Positions 46,675 to 55,223 of a stretch of 64,000 bases of DNA are shown here, piece after piece. The notes under the pieces were generated by a model that was not told where the DNA came from, ran no database searches, and was given only the letters and a program-made list of their open reading frames with translations. Source of the DNA: Paracoccus shanxieyensis (GTDB taxonomy: Bacteria; Pseudomonadota; Alphaproteobacteria; Rhodobacterales; Rhodobacteraceae); NCBI RefSeq assembly GCF_009711265.1, contig NZ_WMII01000006.1, forward strand, positions 1-64,000, read 5' to 3'. The first letter of the stretch is position 1. Every line of letters begins with the position of its first letter. The translations under genes and the position numbers were made by a program.

Positions 46675-47528
46675 GTCGCGCGCGCCTCCATCGCCACCGG
46701 ACCATCGGCATAGGCGGTCCAAAGCTTCAGCCCGTCGCCGTCCTCGGTCGCGTTCAGCGTGTAATCGGCAATGTCGAACAGCGGCGACAGGCTGCGGAAA
46801 TCGAACTGCGCGGGCCGCCTGCCCCGGATGCTTTCGGCGAATTGCACCAGTTGCGTGGCCTGCAACGGGCCATGCACGATCAGGCCGGGATAGCCCTCGA
46901 CCTGCCGGACATAGGGATTGTCGTAATGGATGCGGTGGCCATTGAAGGTCAGCGCGGAATAGCGAAACAGCAGCGCCGCCGAAGGCGCGACCCGCACGCG
47001 ATGCGCGCCATGCGGGGCGGGTGCGGGGGCGTCTTTCGGCGCATCGGCGGGCGTGTCCACATCGCGGTAAACGATGTCCTGCCGTTCCTCGATCACCAGA
47101 CGACCGCCGCTTTCGATGCGGTGATCGACGGTGACGAAGCACAGCACCCCGCTGCGGCCGTGCTTCACCGTCACATCCCGGATGGCCGAGCGGCGCGTCA
47201 CCACCTCATCCACCCGGATGTCATCGTGAAACGCAAAGGCCCCGCCCGCCCACATCCGGCGCGGCAGCGGCACGGGGGGCAGGAACCCGCCCCGCGCCGG
47301 GTGCCCGTCCGGGCCAAGCCCCGAGGTGGGGGCGGTCGGCGGCGCCAGACACAGGTGGATCATCACCGGTGCCGCCTCGCCACCTTGGGCCTCTCGCTCT
47401 TGATCGAAGGTGGCGCGGAAGCGGTCCACCAAAGCCGGGGTGGCGCGTTCGGATTTGACCTCCTCGCGGCCGATCCATTGCCGCAGGTGGTCGATGTCCA
47501 GATCATTCGTCATCATGCGGTCCTTCAT
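46668..47528 (-). CDS. MaoC/FAS1-like dehydratase, itaconyl- or mesaconyl-CoA hydratase candidate
   Basis: A 286-residue double hot-dog protein of the mesaconyl-C4-CoA hydratase/itaconyl-CoA hydratase group. An N-terminal FAS1-like hot dog (FLPPVPLPRRMWAGGAFAFH) is followed by the MaoC segment FRYSALTFNGHRIHYDNPYV with the catalytic Asp/His type residues and GLIVHGPLQATQL. The ATG at 47528 gives an ATGA overlap with the CoA-transferase; ATGs at 47516 and 47513 are alternatives with an AAGGA nearby. Hydrates the C5 acyl-CoA to citramalyl-CoA in the proposed pathway. Confidence 0.85.
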   Translation of the reverse strand: MKDRMMTNDLDIDHLRQWIGREEVKSERATPALVDRFRATFDQEREAQGGEAAPVMIHLCLAPPTAPTSGLGPDGHPARGGFLPPVPLPRRMWAGGAFAFHDDIRVDEVVTRRSAIRDVTVKHGRSGVLCFVTVDHRIESGGRLVIEERQDIVYRDVDTPADAPKDAPAPAPHGAHRVRVAPSAALLFRYSALTFNGHRIHYDNPYVRQVEGYPGLIVHGPLQATQLVQFAESIRGRRPAQFDFRSLSPLFDIADYTLNATEDGDGLKLWTAYADGPVAMEARATW

Positions 47529-48640
47529 GCCGTCGCCTTGGCCTTGGCCGGGGCCATGCCAAGCGCAGGAACCGGGCCATATCTGCGCTCATCGCCCTGA
47601 AACACCGCCGCCGGGGCGGGATAGCGCACCGGGCCGTTCGGGGTGTCGACGCTGATGCGGCGCAGATGCGGGTGCTGCGACAGGCCCTGCATGTCATTGA
47701 CCGAGGCAAAGGCCACATCCGAGGCGATCAGCGCGGCAATGGCCTCGGCCTCGTCCCGGCGGGCAAAGCCTGCGGCCACCAGCGCATCGGTCTGGGGCCG
47801 GTTCGCCACCCGCGCCACATTGGTGGCAAAACGCGGATCCGTGCCCAGTTCCGGCTGGCCCAGAAACACATCCGCCAGCTTTCGCCATTCGCGGTCGCTT
47901 TGCACCGAGATCAGCACCTGCTTGCCGTCCTTGGAGGCGAATACGCTGTAGGGCGAGATCGAGGGATGCGCGAGGCCCAGCCGTTTCGGGGATTTGCCGC
48001 CCTCGTGGTTCAGAAGCGGCACGGTCAGCCAGTCGGCCATCACGTCGAACATCGAGACGCTGATATTGGCGCCCTTGCCGGTGATGCCGCGCTGGATCAG
48101 CGCCTCAAGGATGGCGGCATGGGCGGTGGCGCCGGTCGCGATATCGACCAGCGACGTGCCGACCCGCGACGGGCTTTCCGGGCCGCCGGTGATCGAACAC
48201 AGACCCGATTCCGCCTGAATCAGCAGGTCATAGGCCTTGCGGTCGGCCATTGGCCCGGCCTCGCCATAGCCCGAGATCGAACAGGTGATCAGGCGCGGCC
48301 AATCCTGCGCCAGCCGGTCGAACGTGAAGCCCAGCTTGGCCAGCGCGCCGCGTTTCAGGTTCTGGACCAGCACATCGGCCCCGTCCAGCAGCCGCGCCAG
48401 TTCGGCCTTGCCCTCGGGCGTGGCCAGATCCAGCACCACCGAGTCCTTGCCCCGGTTCAGCCAGACGAAATAGCTGGCCTGACCCTTGGCCACATCGTCA
48501 TAGCCCCGGGCGAAATCGCCCTCGGGCCGTTCGATCTTGATGACATGCGCGCCTGCATCGGCCAGACGCGAGGTGGCAAAGGGGGCCGCCACCGCCTGTT
48601 CGATGGCGACGACCGTCAGTCCTTGCAGCGGCAATCCCAT
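47525..48640 (-). CDS. CoA-transferase family III, itaconate/mesaconate/citramalate CoA-transferase candidate
   Basis: A 371-residue class III CoA-transferase. The catalytic aspartate is Asp138 in RKAYDLLIQAESG; GLTVVAIEQAVAAPFATSRL and KGQASYFVWLNRGKDSVVLD are family motifs. The start at 48640 overlaps the acyl-CoA dehydrogenase stop (TGATG). Activates a dicarboxylic acid using succinyl-CoA or a similar donor. Gene order with hydratase and CitE-like lyase points to C5 dicarboxylates. Confidence 0.88.
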   Translation of the reverse strand: MGLPLQGLTVVAIEQAVAAPFATSRLADAGAHVIKIERPEGDFARGYDDVAKGQASYFVWLNRGKDSVVLDLATPEGKAELARLLDGADVLVQNLKRGALAKLGFTFDRLAQDWPRLITCSISGYGEAGPMADRKAYDLLIQAESGLCSITGGPESPSRVGTSLVDIATGATAHAAILEALIQRGITGKGANISVSMFDVMADWLTVPLLNHEGGKSPKRLGLAHPSISPYSVFASKDGKQVLISVQSDREWRKLADVFLGQPELGTDPRFATNVARVANRPQTDALVAAGFARRDEAEAIAALIASDVAFASVNDMQGLSQHPHLRRISVDTPNGPVRYPAPAAVFQGDERRYGPVPALGMAPAKAKATA

Positions 48641-49803
48641 CAGAAGCTCCGCGGCAGGCCGAGGATGTGTTCGGCGACATAGCTGAGGATCAGGTTGGTC
48701 GAGATCGGCGCGACCTGATAAAGGCGCGTTTCGCGGAACTTGCGCTCGATGTCGTATTCGCAGGCAAAGCCGAAGCCGCCATGGAATTGCAGGCAGGCAT
48801 TCGCGGCTTCCCAGCTGGCTTTCGCGGCCAGATATTTCGCCATGTTCGCCTGAGCGCCGCAATCCTCATGCGCGTCATAGCGGCGGCAGGCGTCAAAGCG
48901 CATCAGGTTCGCCGCCTCGATCTCGATGAAGGCTTCGGCGATGGGGAATTGCACGCCTTGGTTCTGGCCGATGGGACGGCCGAAGACGTTGCGCTCGCTG
49001 ACATATTTCACCACGCGGTCGGTGAACCAATAGCCGTCGCCGATGCATTCCGCCGCGATCAGCGTGCGTTCGGCATTCAGCCCGGTCAGGATGTATTTGA
49101 AGCCCTTGCCTTCCTCGCCGATCAGGTTTTCCTCGGGGATTTCCAGATTGTCGAAGAACAGTTCATTGGTTTCGTGATTGACCATGTTCAGGATCGGCTG
49201 AACGGTCATGCCTGATTTCATCGCCTCCTTGATGTCGACGATAAAGATCGACATGCCTTCGGATTTCTTCTTCACCTCGGCCAGCGGCGTGGTGCGGGCC
49301 AGAAGGATCATCAGATCGGAATGCTGCACGCGGCTGATCCAGACCTTCTGGCCGTTGATGACGTATCTGTCGCCCTTCTTGACGGCGGTGGTCTTGATCT
49401 TGGTGGTGTCCGTGCCGGTGGTGGGTTCCGTCACGCCCATGGATTGCAGCCGCAATTCGCCCGAGGCGATCTTGGGCAGGTAACGCTGGCGCTGTTCGTC
49501 GGAGCCGTGGCGGATCAGCGTGTTCATGTTGTACATCTGGCCGTGACAGGCGCCCGAATTGCCGCCCGAGCGGTTGATCTCTTCCATGATGATGCTGGCT
49601 TCGGTCAGACCCAGCCCCGAGCCGCCATATTCCTCGGGGATCAGCGCCGCCATCCAGCCCGCCTTGGTCAGCGCATCGACGAACGCCTCGGGATAGCCGC
49701 GTTCCTCGTCGATCTTGCGGTGGTATTCGTCGGGGAACTCGGCGCAGAGCGCGCGCACCGCATCCCGGATGTCTTGGTAGTCGTCGCTGCCGTGGTCAAA
49801 CAT
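48640..49803 (-). CDS. Acyl-CoA dehydrogenase
   Basis: A 387-residue acyl-CoA dehydrogenase: helical N-domain, FAD/substrate segment SMGVTEPTTGTDTTKIKTTA, then the C-terminal helical domain with QFHGGFGFACEYDIERKFRE. GGAG precedes the ATG. It heads the leftward operon to the CitE-like gene. A homologue of the same type stands in the P. aeruginosa itaconate cluster. The substrate may be a branched C5 acyl-CoA such as methylsuccinyl- or itaconyl-related CoA; unproven. A near-palindromic site lies about 70-90 bases upstream. Confidence 0.88.
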   Translation of the reverse strand: MFDHGSDDYQDIRDAVRALCAEFPDEYHRKIDEERGYPEAFVDALTKAGWMAALIPEEYGGSGLGLTEASIIMEEINRSGGNSGACHGQMYNMNTLIRHGSDEQRQRYLPKIASGELRLQSMGVTEPTTGTDTTKIKTTAVKKGDRYVINGQKVWISRVQHSDLMILLARTTPLAEVKKKSEGMSIFIVDIKEAMKSGMTVQPILNMVNHETNELFFDNLEIPEENLIGEEGKGFKYILTGLNAERTLIAAECIGDGYWFTDRVVKYVSERNVFGRPIGQNQGVQFPIAEAFIEIEAANLMRFDACRRYDAHEDCGAQANMAKYLAAKASWEAANACLQFHGGFGFACEYDIERKFRETRLYQVAPISTNLILSYVAEHILGLPRSF

Positions 49804-49874
49804 GGATCCTGCTCCTTAGCCTCCCCAGACCGCGCGTGACGGTCCCCGAAGCGCAGGATGCGGCGGGGCAAAGG

Positions 49875-49892
49875 ATATATCAAATATATGAT
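49875..49892. promoter_or_regulatory. Operator candidate shared with the TRAP operon (site 1)
   Basis: ATATATCAAATATATGAT at 49875-49892 has an ATCA/TGAT dyad around AATATA. It differs in one base out of 18 from the site at 60174-60191. It lies 72-89 bases upstream of the acyl-CoA dehydrogenase start. A second dyad, ATATAATCGTTATAT at 49908-49922, is close by and overlaps the VOC gene stop. Confidence 0.65.
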
Positions 49893-49916
49893 GTGCCTAT
49901 CTGGTATATATAATCG

Positions 49917-50294
49917 TTATATGTATTCCGAGATCTCGATCAGGTTCAGATCCGGGTCGCGCAAATAGATCGACCGGATCGGGCCGGTTGCGCCGCTGCG
50001 CTGAACCGGGCCTTCGACAATCGCGGCCCCCGCCGCGCGCAGCGCTGCGATCACCTGATCCAGCGGACGGTCGGCGATGAAGCACAGATCCAGCGCGCGG
50101 GGCACCGGAAGATGCGCCTTGGGCTGGAACTCATGGCCCTTGACGTGGATATTGATCTTCTGCCGGCCAAAGCGCAGCGCCTTGCGCCCTGCCCCGAACT
50201 CTTCCAGCCTCATGCCCAGCAGCCCGACATAGAAGCCGATGCAGGCGTCTTCGTCGGTGGTGGTCAGCACCAGATGGTCCAGATGATCGATCAT
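49917..50294 (-). CDS. VOC (glyoxalase/dioxygenase fold) family protein
   Basis: A 125-residue vicinal-oxygen-chelate protein: HLDHLVLTTTDEDACIGFY at the start gives the first metal histidine, GHEF the middle strand, and DPDLNLIEISEYI ends with the metal glutamate. Its start is 4 bases after the permease stop, so they share a message. A protein of this fold also sits in the P. aeruginosa itaconate cluster; its reaction is unknown, perhaps an epimerase for acyl-CoA or a small metal enzyme. Confidence 0.85.
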   Translation of the reverse strand: MIDHLDHLVLTTTDEDACIGFYVGLLGMRLEEFGAGRKALRFGRQKINIHVKGHEFQPKAHLPVPRALDLCFIADRPLDQVIAALRAAGAAIVEGPVQRSGATGPIRSIYLRDPDLNLIEISEYI

Positions 50295-50298
50295 CGCA

Positions 50299-51711
50299 TT
50301 ACCCCCATGTCGCATAAAGCAGCACCAAGACGGAAATCACACAGCTCGTCACCAGCGCATAAGCGCCGTTCCAGACCAGACCGGCACGCCGCGCCGAGAC
50401 ATTGCCATAGCTGCCCATCAGCAGAACCGAGGCGGTATAGGGCGATGTCGCGCCGCTGATGGCCCAGCCGCCGGTCACCGCCGCCACCAGCGCCGCCGCG
50501 GGCACCCCCAGCTGATCCGCCGCAGGCAGCATCGGCAGGATCAACGAGGCCGACAGGATCGGGTTCATGCCCAATTGTCCCGTCAGCGGCATCAGCCACA
50601 CCAAAGCCACCAGAATGACGGCAGGCGACAGCGCGGTCAGATCCAGCCCCAGTTGCCCCATCAGCGGCACCAGCAGCCACGACCCAAGGCTGCCGATGAA
50701 CGCCGCCATGAACAGCAGCACGATCTGGCTGCCATAGGCCGGAAGCTCGCGGGTGACGAACATGCCCATGCGCCGCGCCAGATGACCCCAGCGCCCGTTG
50801 CCCGACTGTCCGCCCTGAAGCCAGATCCAGACCACGGCCACGGCGGGCACGAAGGACATGACCGCGCCGATCACGTCCACCCCGGCCGCGAAATGGATGA
50901 TGCTGACCCCGGCGATCACCACCGACAGCAGGATCAGCAGCGGGCGCAGATGCAAAAGCCAGCCGCCCGAGGGGGCCTGACGCGGCGGGGCGGCCTGTGT
51001 CAGCCTTGGCTTGAACAGGCTGTCCAGCAGCCATCCCAGCAACAAAAGCACCGCCGCGTTCAGCAGACAGGGCAGAAGCGCCGCCGACCAGCTGGCGCCG
51101 GGGATCAGCGCCGTGGTGATCGCCATGGAAAAGCCCAAGGGCGACCAGCACAGCGTCGAGGCAAAGCCCCGGTTGATGGCGACCAGCATGCGGCGCAGCC
51201 GGGCCTGACGAAGCTCGGGGTTCGGCTCTCGGGCGGTGCTTTCCGCCGCCAGCCCGCCCAGCAGACCGATCGAGCCGTAAAGCAGGATCAGGCCGAACAG
51301 ATGCCCGCCCGCCGTCAGCGCCACATACCGGCGTCCCGGCGGCTGGCTGGCCAGAAAACGGCCGCAGTCCAAAATCTCATGCGATCCGGTGGCGGCGATG
51401 CGGATGCTGGTCAGGGCCGTGTACAGCGCCACGACGAAGCTGCCGCGCTGCACGGCGGTCCAGATCGCCGCGCCCGCCCCCTCGCCCATGGCCAGCGCCA
51501 CCGCGATCAGCGCCAGACCGACAAAGACAAAGACCACCGGCGTCCTGCGGTCGGCGATGCTGAAGACGGCGACGCCTGCCACTGCCAGCGCCCCGGCAAG
51601 GGCGGCGGCCACAGGGCTGAGGCTGTATTCATAGGCGATGGTCGCCAAGGCGGTCCCGGCAGGAAACACCCCGCCCAGCCGCAGCATCCGTGCAGACAGC
51701 GCCGGTGTCAT
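50299..51711 (-). CDS. Multi-pass permease of the ion transporter (CitMHS/ArsB-like) superfamily, organic acid carrier candidate
   Basis: A 470-residue membrane protein with 11-12 hydrophobic segments; the GQLGMNPILSASLILPMLP and WAISGATSPYTASVLLMGS stretches look like the re-entrant substrate regions of the IT superfamily. The start at 51711 gives a typical permease N-terminus, but no good ribosome site is seen, and longer forms to 51891 cannot be excluded. First gene before the VOC gene and divergent from the methyltransferase-LysR-fumarase operon. Probably a second uptake route for the dicarboxylate; substrate inferred. Confidence 0.7.
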   Translation of the reverse strand: MTPALSARMLRLGGVFPAGTALATIAYEYSLSPVAAALAGALAVAGVAVFSIADRRTPVVFVFVGLALIAVALAMGEGAGAAIWTAVQRGSFVVALYTALTSIRIAATGSHEILDCGRFLASQPPGRRYVALTAGGHLFGLILLYGSIGLLGGLAAESTAREPNPELRQARLRRMLVAINRGFASTLCWSPLGFSMAITTALIPGASWSAALLPCLLNAAVLLLLGWLLDSLFKPRLTQAAPPRQAPSGGWLLHLRPLLILLSVVIAGVSIIHFAAGVDVIGAVMSFVPAVAVVWIWLQGGQSGNGRWGHLARRMGMFVTRELPAYGSQIVLLFMAAFIGSLGSWLLVPLMGQLGLDLTALSPAVILVALVWLMPLTGQLGMNPILSASLILPMLPAADQLGVPAAALVAAVTGGWAISGATSPYTASVLLMGSYGNVSARRAGLVWNGAYALVTSCVISVLVLLYATWG

Positions 51712-51952
51712 GATGGCGGAACCGGGCTGCCGTCGCCGGTCGAAGACGCCGCATCCGCGCAGCGCCGCATGAGAGATGGCATCAAGACCCCTTCGGCATT
51801 CGACCAGACCCAATCTGCGCCCGCCAGTCTGGCGCGTCCAATAGGGGTTTTGCAATGCGCCCATAACAAAAATATATAAACGCTCGCCCATACGGCATTT
51901 GAAGTTTTAGCTTGGGCATGGTCTTGTGCATCCGGGAATAGGGGAGGAACCG
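51712..51952. promoter_or_regulatory. Divergent promoter region, permease versus methyltransferase-LysR operon
   Basis: A 241-base gene-free stretch with an AT-rich block at 51862-51912. It separates the two oppositely directed operons of the C5-acid region, so LysR control is likely here. I could not fix a clear T-N11-A dyad. Confidence 0.4.
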
Positions 51953-52717
51953 ATGCCGCTGGCGAAAGCGCTGCGCAGGCAGGACGATCCGATGCAGCGG
52001 GCGCGCCTTGTCAATGCCGACACGGTGGGGTGGCTGGTGCAAAGCCTGCGCGATCATGGCGCCCGGCAGATCCTTGAATTGGGGTGCAGCGAAGGCAATA
52101 TGACTGCGCTGCTGGTCGAGGCGGGCTTTACGCTGACCGGATGCGATCCGTCGGATCGCGCGCTGGCGCGGGCCCGTGCGCGACTGCCCGACACGCGGTT
52201 TCTGCGGGCCAAGGCCGAGGCGCTGCCTGCGGATCTGCCGCGCTTCGATGCCGCCTGTTTCATCAACGCGCTGCATCACGTCGATCCCCATGCCATGGGC
52301 GATGCGCTGCGCGGCGCGCTGGCCGTGCTGCGCCCCGGCGGCCTGCTTTACGTCATCGAACCCCTGAACAGCGGCAGCTTCTTTCGCGCCATGCGCCCGA
52401 TCGAGGACGAGTCGCCCCAGCGCGACGCGGCGATGCGGGCGGTCGAGGCGCTGATCTCGTCGCGGCAGGCGGAATTGCGCGATCTGAACCGCTGGAGCCG
52501 CGAAAGCCGCTTCGACGATCTGCAGGATTTCGTCGAGTATCTGGCGCGGATCGACCCGGACCGCAGCGCCGCCGCCGTGGCGCAGGCCCCGGCACTGGCG
52601 CGGGCATGGCGGGAAAACATCATGGTGCGCGACGGTCAGGCGCTTCTGGTGCAGCCGCTGATCTGCTGGACGCTGGCCCCGCTTGCCCCCCTTGCGCATG
52701 ACGGATCGCAGCCATGA
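51953..52717 (+). CDS. Class I SAM-dependent methyltransferase
   Basis: A 254-residue methyltransferase with motif I ILELGCSEGNMTALL, motif II around LTGCDPSDRALA and FINALHHVDPH as motif IV. GGGGAGG precedes the ATG at 51953. It overlaps the LysR gene by ATGA. In an organic-acid region a role like trans-aconitate methyltransferase is conceivable, but the sequence does not prove it. Confidence 0.85.
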   Translation: MPLAKALRRQDDPMQRARLVNADTVGWLVQSLRDHGARQILELGCSEGNMTALLVEAGFTLTGCDPSDRALARARARLPDTRFLRAKAEALPADLPRFDAACFINALHHVDPHAMGDALRGALAVLRPGGLLYVIEPLNSGSFFRAMRPIEDESPQRDAAMRAVEALISSRQAELRDLNRWSRESRFDDLQDFVEYLARIDPDRSAAAVAQAPALARAWRENIMVRDGQALLVQPLICWTLAPLAPLAHDGSQP

Positions 52718-53688
52718 TCGACATGCGCCAGATGCGCTATTTCATCGCCATCGTCGAACATGGCTCATTCTCGCGCGCGGCAGAGTTTCTGCACGTGGCC
52801 CAGCCCGCGCTGTCGCTGCATGTGCGCAACATGGAGGCCGACCTTGGCACCGCGCTGTTGTTTCGCACCCCGCGCGGGGTCGAACCGACCGAGGCAGGCA
52901 ATATCCTGCTGCGGCACGCCCGGACCATCCTTGACCAGTTCACCGTCGCCGAAGAGGAAATCCGCGGCCACCAGAACGACCCCGAAGGCGAGGTCCGCCT
53001 TGGCCTGCCCGGCACCATCGGCGAAATTCTGGGCGTGCCGCTGATTACCGCCGTCCATCTGCGCTATCCCAAGATCAAGCTGCGCATCGCCGAAGCCATG
53101 AGCGGTTTCGTCCAGCAATGGATGCGCGACGGCAGCATCGACCTTGCCGTCCTGTATGGCGAGGTGGCCGAACACGGCATCCGGACCGAGGCGCTGCTTG
53201 AAGAACCGCTGCAGTTCTTTGGCACGCCCGCGCTGGCGCTCCGCGACGGGCTGCCGCCTGCCGGAACGGATCTGCCCTTTGCCGAAGCCATCCGCCAACC
53301 GCTGATCCTGCCCGGAGAGGGGCATGGTCTGCGCGATCTGCTTATGCGCCACGCGCGCGGCGATGACGAACGGCTGAACACGGTCATTGATGTGGACAGC
53401 TACAACAATATCAAGTCGCTGGTGGCGGCGGGGCTTGGCTATTCCATCCTGCCCGAAAACGCCATCGCCACCGAGGTGGCGGCCGGGCGGCTGTCGAACT
53501 GGCCGATCTGCCGCCCGGCGCTGCGCCGCACCGTGCATCTGGCGCATTCCACCGACCGGCCCATGACCAATGCCGTCACCGTCGTTCTGCATCTGGCGCG
53601 CGACACGCTGCGCGATCTGGCGCGCAACCGCCACTGGATCGGGGCCACGCTTCTGGACCATTCCGAACCCGACAAGCACGTCCCATAA
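52714..53688 (+). CDS. LysR family transcriptional regulator (NAC/CbbR-like)
   Basis: A 324-residue LysR regulator. The helix-turn-helix is MRQMRYFIAIVEHGSFSRAA followed by EFLHVAQPALSLHVRNME, and the effector domain has VLYGEVAEHGI and the conserved LVAAGLGYSILPENA. Coupled by ATGA to the methyltransferase and followed 9 bases later by the fumarase gene. The probable activator of the C5-dicarboxylate genes on both sides, in line with a LysR gene beside the known itaconate cluster. Confidence 0.92.
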   Translation: MIDMRQMRYFIAIVEHGSFSRAAEFLHVAQPALSLHVRNMEADLGTALLFRTPRGVEPTEAGNILLRHARTILDQFTVAEEEIRGHQNDPEGEVRLGLPGTIGEILGVPLITAVHLRYPKIKLRIAEAMSGFVQQWMRDGSIDLAVLYGEVAEHGIRTEALLEEPLQFFGTPALALRDGLPPAGTDLPFAEAIRQPLILPGEGHGLRDLLMRHARGDDERLNTVIDVDSYNNIKSLVAAGLGYSILPENAIATEVAAGRLSNWPICRPALRRTVHLAHSTDRPMTNAVTVVLHLARDTLRDLARNRHWIGATLLDHSEPDKHVP

Positions 53689-53697
53689 GGCCCAGCC

Positions 53698-55197
53698 ATG
53701 TCTGTCATCACCGAAGACCATGTCATCGACAGCGTTGCCGATGCGCTGCAATTCATCTCCTATTACCACCCGCGCGACTTCATTCAGGCGATGACGCGGG
53801 CATGGCGGCACGAAAAAAGCCCGGCGGCGAAAAACGCCATGGCGCAGATCCTTGTCAATTCCCGGATGAGCGCGACGGGCCACCGCCCGATCTGTCAGGA
53901 TACCGGCGTCGCCAATGTCTTTGTCCGCATCGGCGTCCGGGCGCGGCTGGGCTGGGACCGGCCCCTGCAAGCCATCGTCGACGATGCGGTGCGCCGCGCC
54001 TATCGCAATGACACGAACCCGCTGCGCGCCTCGGTCGTGGCCGATCCGTTCGGACGGCGCCGGAACACCCGCGACAATGCCCCCGCGATGCTGACCGTCG
54101 AGATGGTGGCGGGCGACAGCGTGACCTTCGACGTGTCCGCCAAAGGCGGCGGGTCAGAAAACAAGACGAAATTCGCCGTACTGAACCCCTCGGCCTCGGT
54201 TGCGGACTGGGTGGTGAACACGGTCGAAACGCTGGGCGCGGGCTGGTGTCCGCCGGGCATTCTGGGGCTGGGCATCGGTGGCAGCGTCGACAAGGCGATG
54301 ACCATGGCCAAGCAGGTGCTGAACGAGCCCATCGACGCCACCGAGCTGCGCGCCCGCGGCCCGGCAACCCCCGAAGAGGAATTGCGGCTCAAGCTGATCG
54401 ACCGCATCAATGGTCTGGGCATCGGCGCGCAGGGTCTGGGCGGCCAGACGACGGTGCTGGATGTCAAGATCCGCAGCTTTCCGACCCATGCCGCATCGCT
54501 TCCGGTTGCGATGGTGCCGAACTGCGCCGCGACCCGGCATGTGCATTTCACGCTGGACGGCTCGGGGCCCGCGCAATTGCAGCCGCCGCAGCTTGCCGAC
54601 TGGCCCGAACTGGATTTCCGCGACGCATGGCAGGACGCGCGGCGGGTGAACCTTGATACGCTGACCCGCGACGACATCGCCAGATGGCAGCCCGGCGAAA
54701 GCCTGCTGCTGTCGGGACATCTGCTGACCGGGCGCGACGCCGCCCATCGCCGCATCCGCGACATGCTGGCCGCGGACCAGCCGCTGCCGGTCGATTTCCG
54801 GGACCGCGCCATCTATTATGTCGGCCCCGTGGATCCAGTCGGAACCGAGGTCGTGGGCCCCGCCGGGCCGACCACCTCGACCCGGATGGACGGCTATAGC
54901 GACATGATGCTGGAACGGCTTGGCGTCGCGGTGATGATCGGCAAGGCCGAGCGCGGCGCGCAGACCGTCGCCAGCATCGCCCAGAACGGCGCGGCCTATC
55001 TGGTCGCGGTGGGCGGTGCGGCCTATCTGGTGTCGCAGGCGATCAAGGCGGCGCGGGTCGTGGCCTTTGACGATCTGGGGATGGAGGCCATCCACGAATT
55101 CGTCGTCCAGGACATGCCGGTCACGGTCGGCGTCGATGCGCGCGGCAATTCGGTGCATGTCAGCGGCCCGAAGGCCTGGCGAATGCCCGCCGCCTGA
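53698..55197 (+). CDS. Class I fumarate hydratase (candidate mesaconase)
   Basis: A 499-residue Fe-S fumarase. The three [4Fe-4S] cysteines appear as Cys66 (ICQDTG), Cys184 (AGWCPPG) and Cys276 (VPNCAATRH); KGGGSENKTKF near 149-159 and GPTTSTRMDGYSDMM near 390 are class I motifs. Both alpha and beta domains are on one chain. Class I fumarases are known that also hydrate mesaconate to (S)-citramalate; its place in a C5-dicarboxylate region suggests this role here. Confidence 0.92.
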   Translation: MSVITEDHVIDSVADALQFISYYHPRDFIQAMTRAWRHEKSPAAKNAMAQILVNSRMSATGHRPICQDTGVANVFVRIGVRARLGWDRPLQAIVDDAVRRAYRNDTNPLRASVVADPFGRRRNTRDNAPAMLTVEMVAGDSVTFDVSAKGGGSENKTKFAVLNPSASVADWVVNTVETLGAGWCPPGILGLGIGGSVDKAMTMAKQVLNEPIDATELRARGPATPEEELRLKLIDRINGLGIGAQGLGGQTTVLDVKIRSFPTHAASLPVAMVPNCAATRHVHFTLDGSGPAQLQPPQLADWPELDFRDAWQDARRVNLDTLTRDDIARWQPGESLLLSGHLLTGRDAAHRRIRDMLAADQPLPVDFRDRAIYYVGPVDPVGTEVVGPAGPTTSTRMDGYSDMMLERLGVAVMIGKAERGAQTVASIAQNGAAYLVAVGGAAYLVSQAIKAARVVAFDDLGMEAIHEFVVQDMPVTVGVDARGNSVHVSGPKAWRMPAA

Positions 55198-55210
55198 CCG
55201 GACGGCGGGC
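55185..55210. terminator. Hairpin between converging fumarase and tannase-family genes
   Basis: GCCCGCCG at 55185-55192 pairs with CGGCGGGC at 55203-55210 around the fumarase stop codon. No T-run, but the convergent position suggests a stop for both directions. Confidence 0.45.
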
Positions 55211-55223
55211 GAAAGGGCGCGCG

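Noticed and set aside
50575..51879. 434-codon open frame on the plus strand
   Set aside because: Antisense to the multi-pass permease; composition dominated by Gln, Arg and His.
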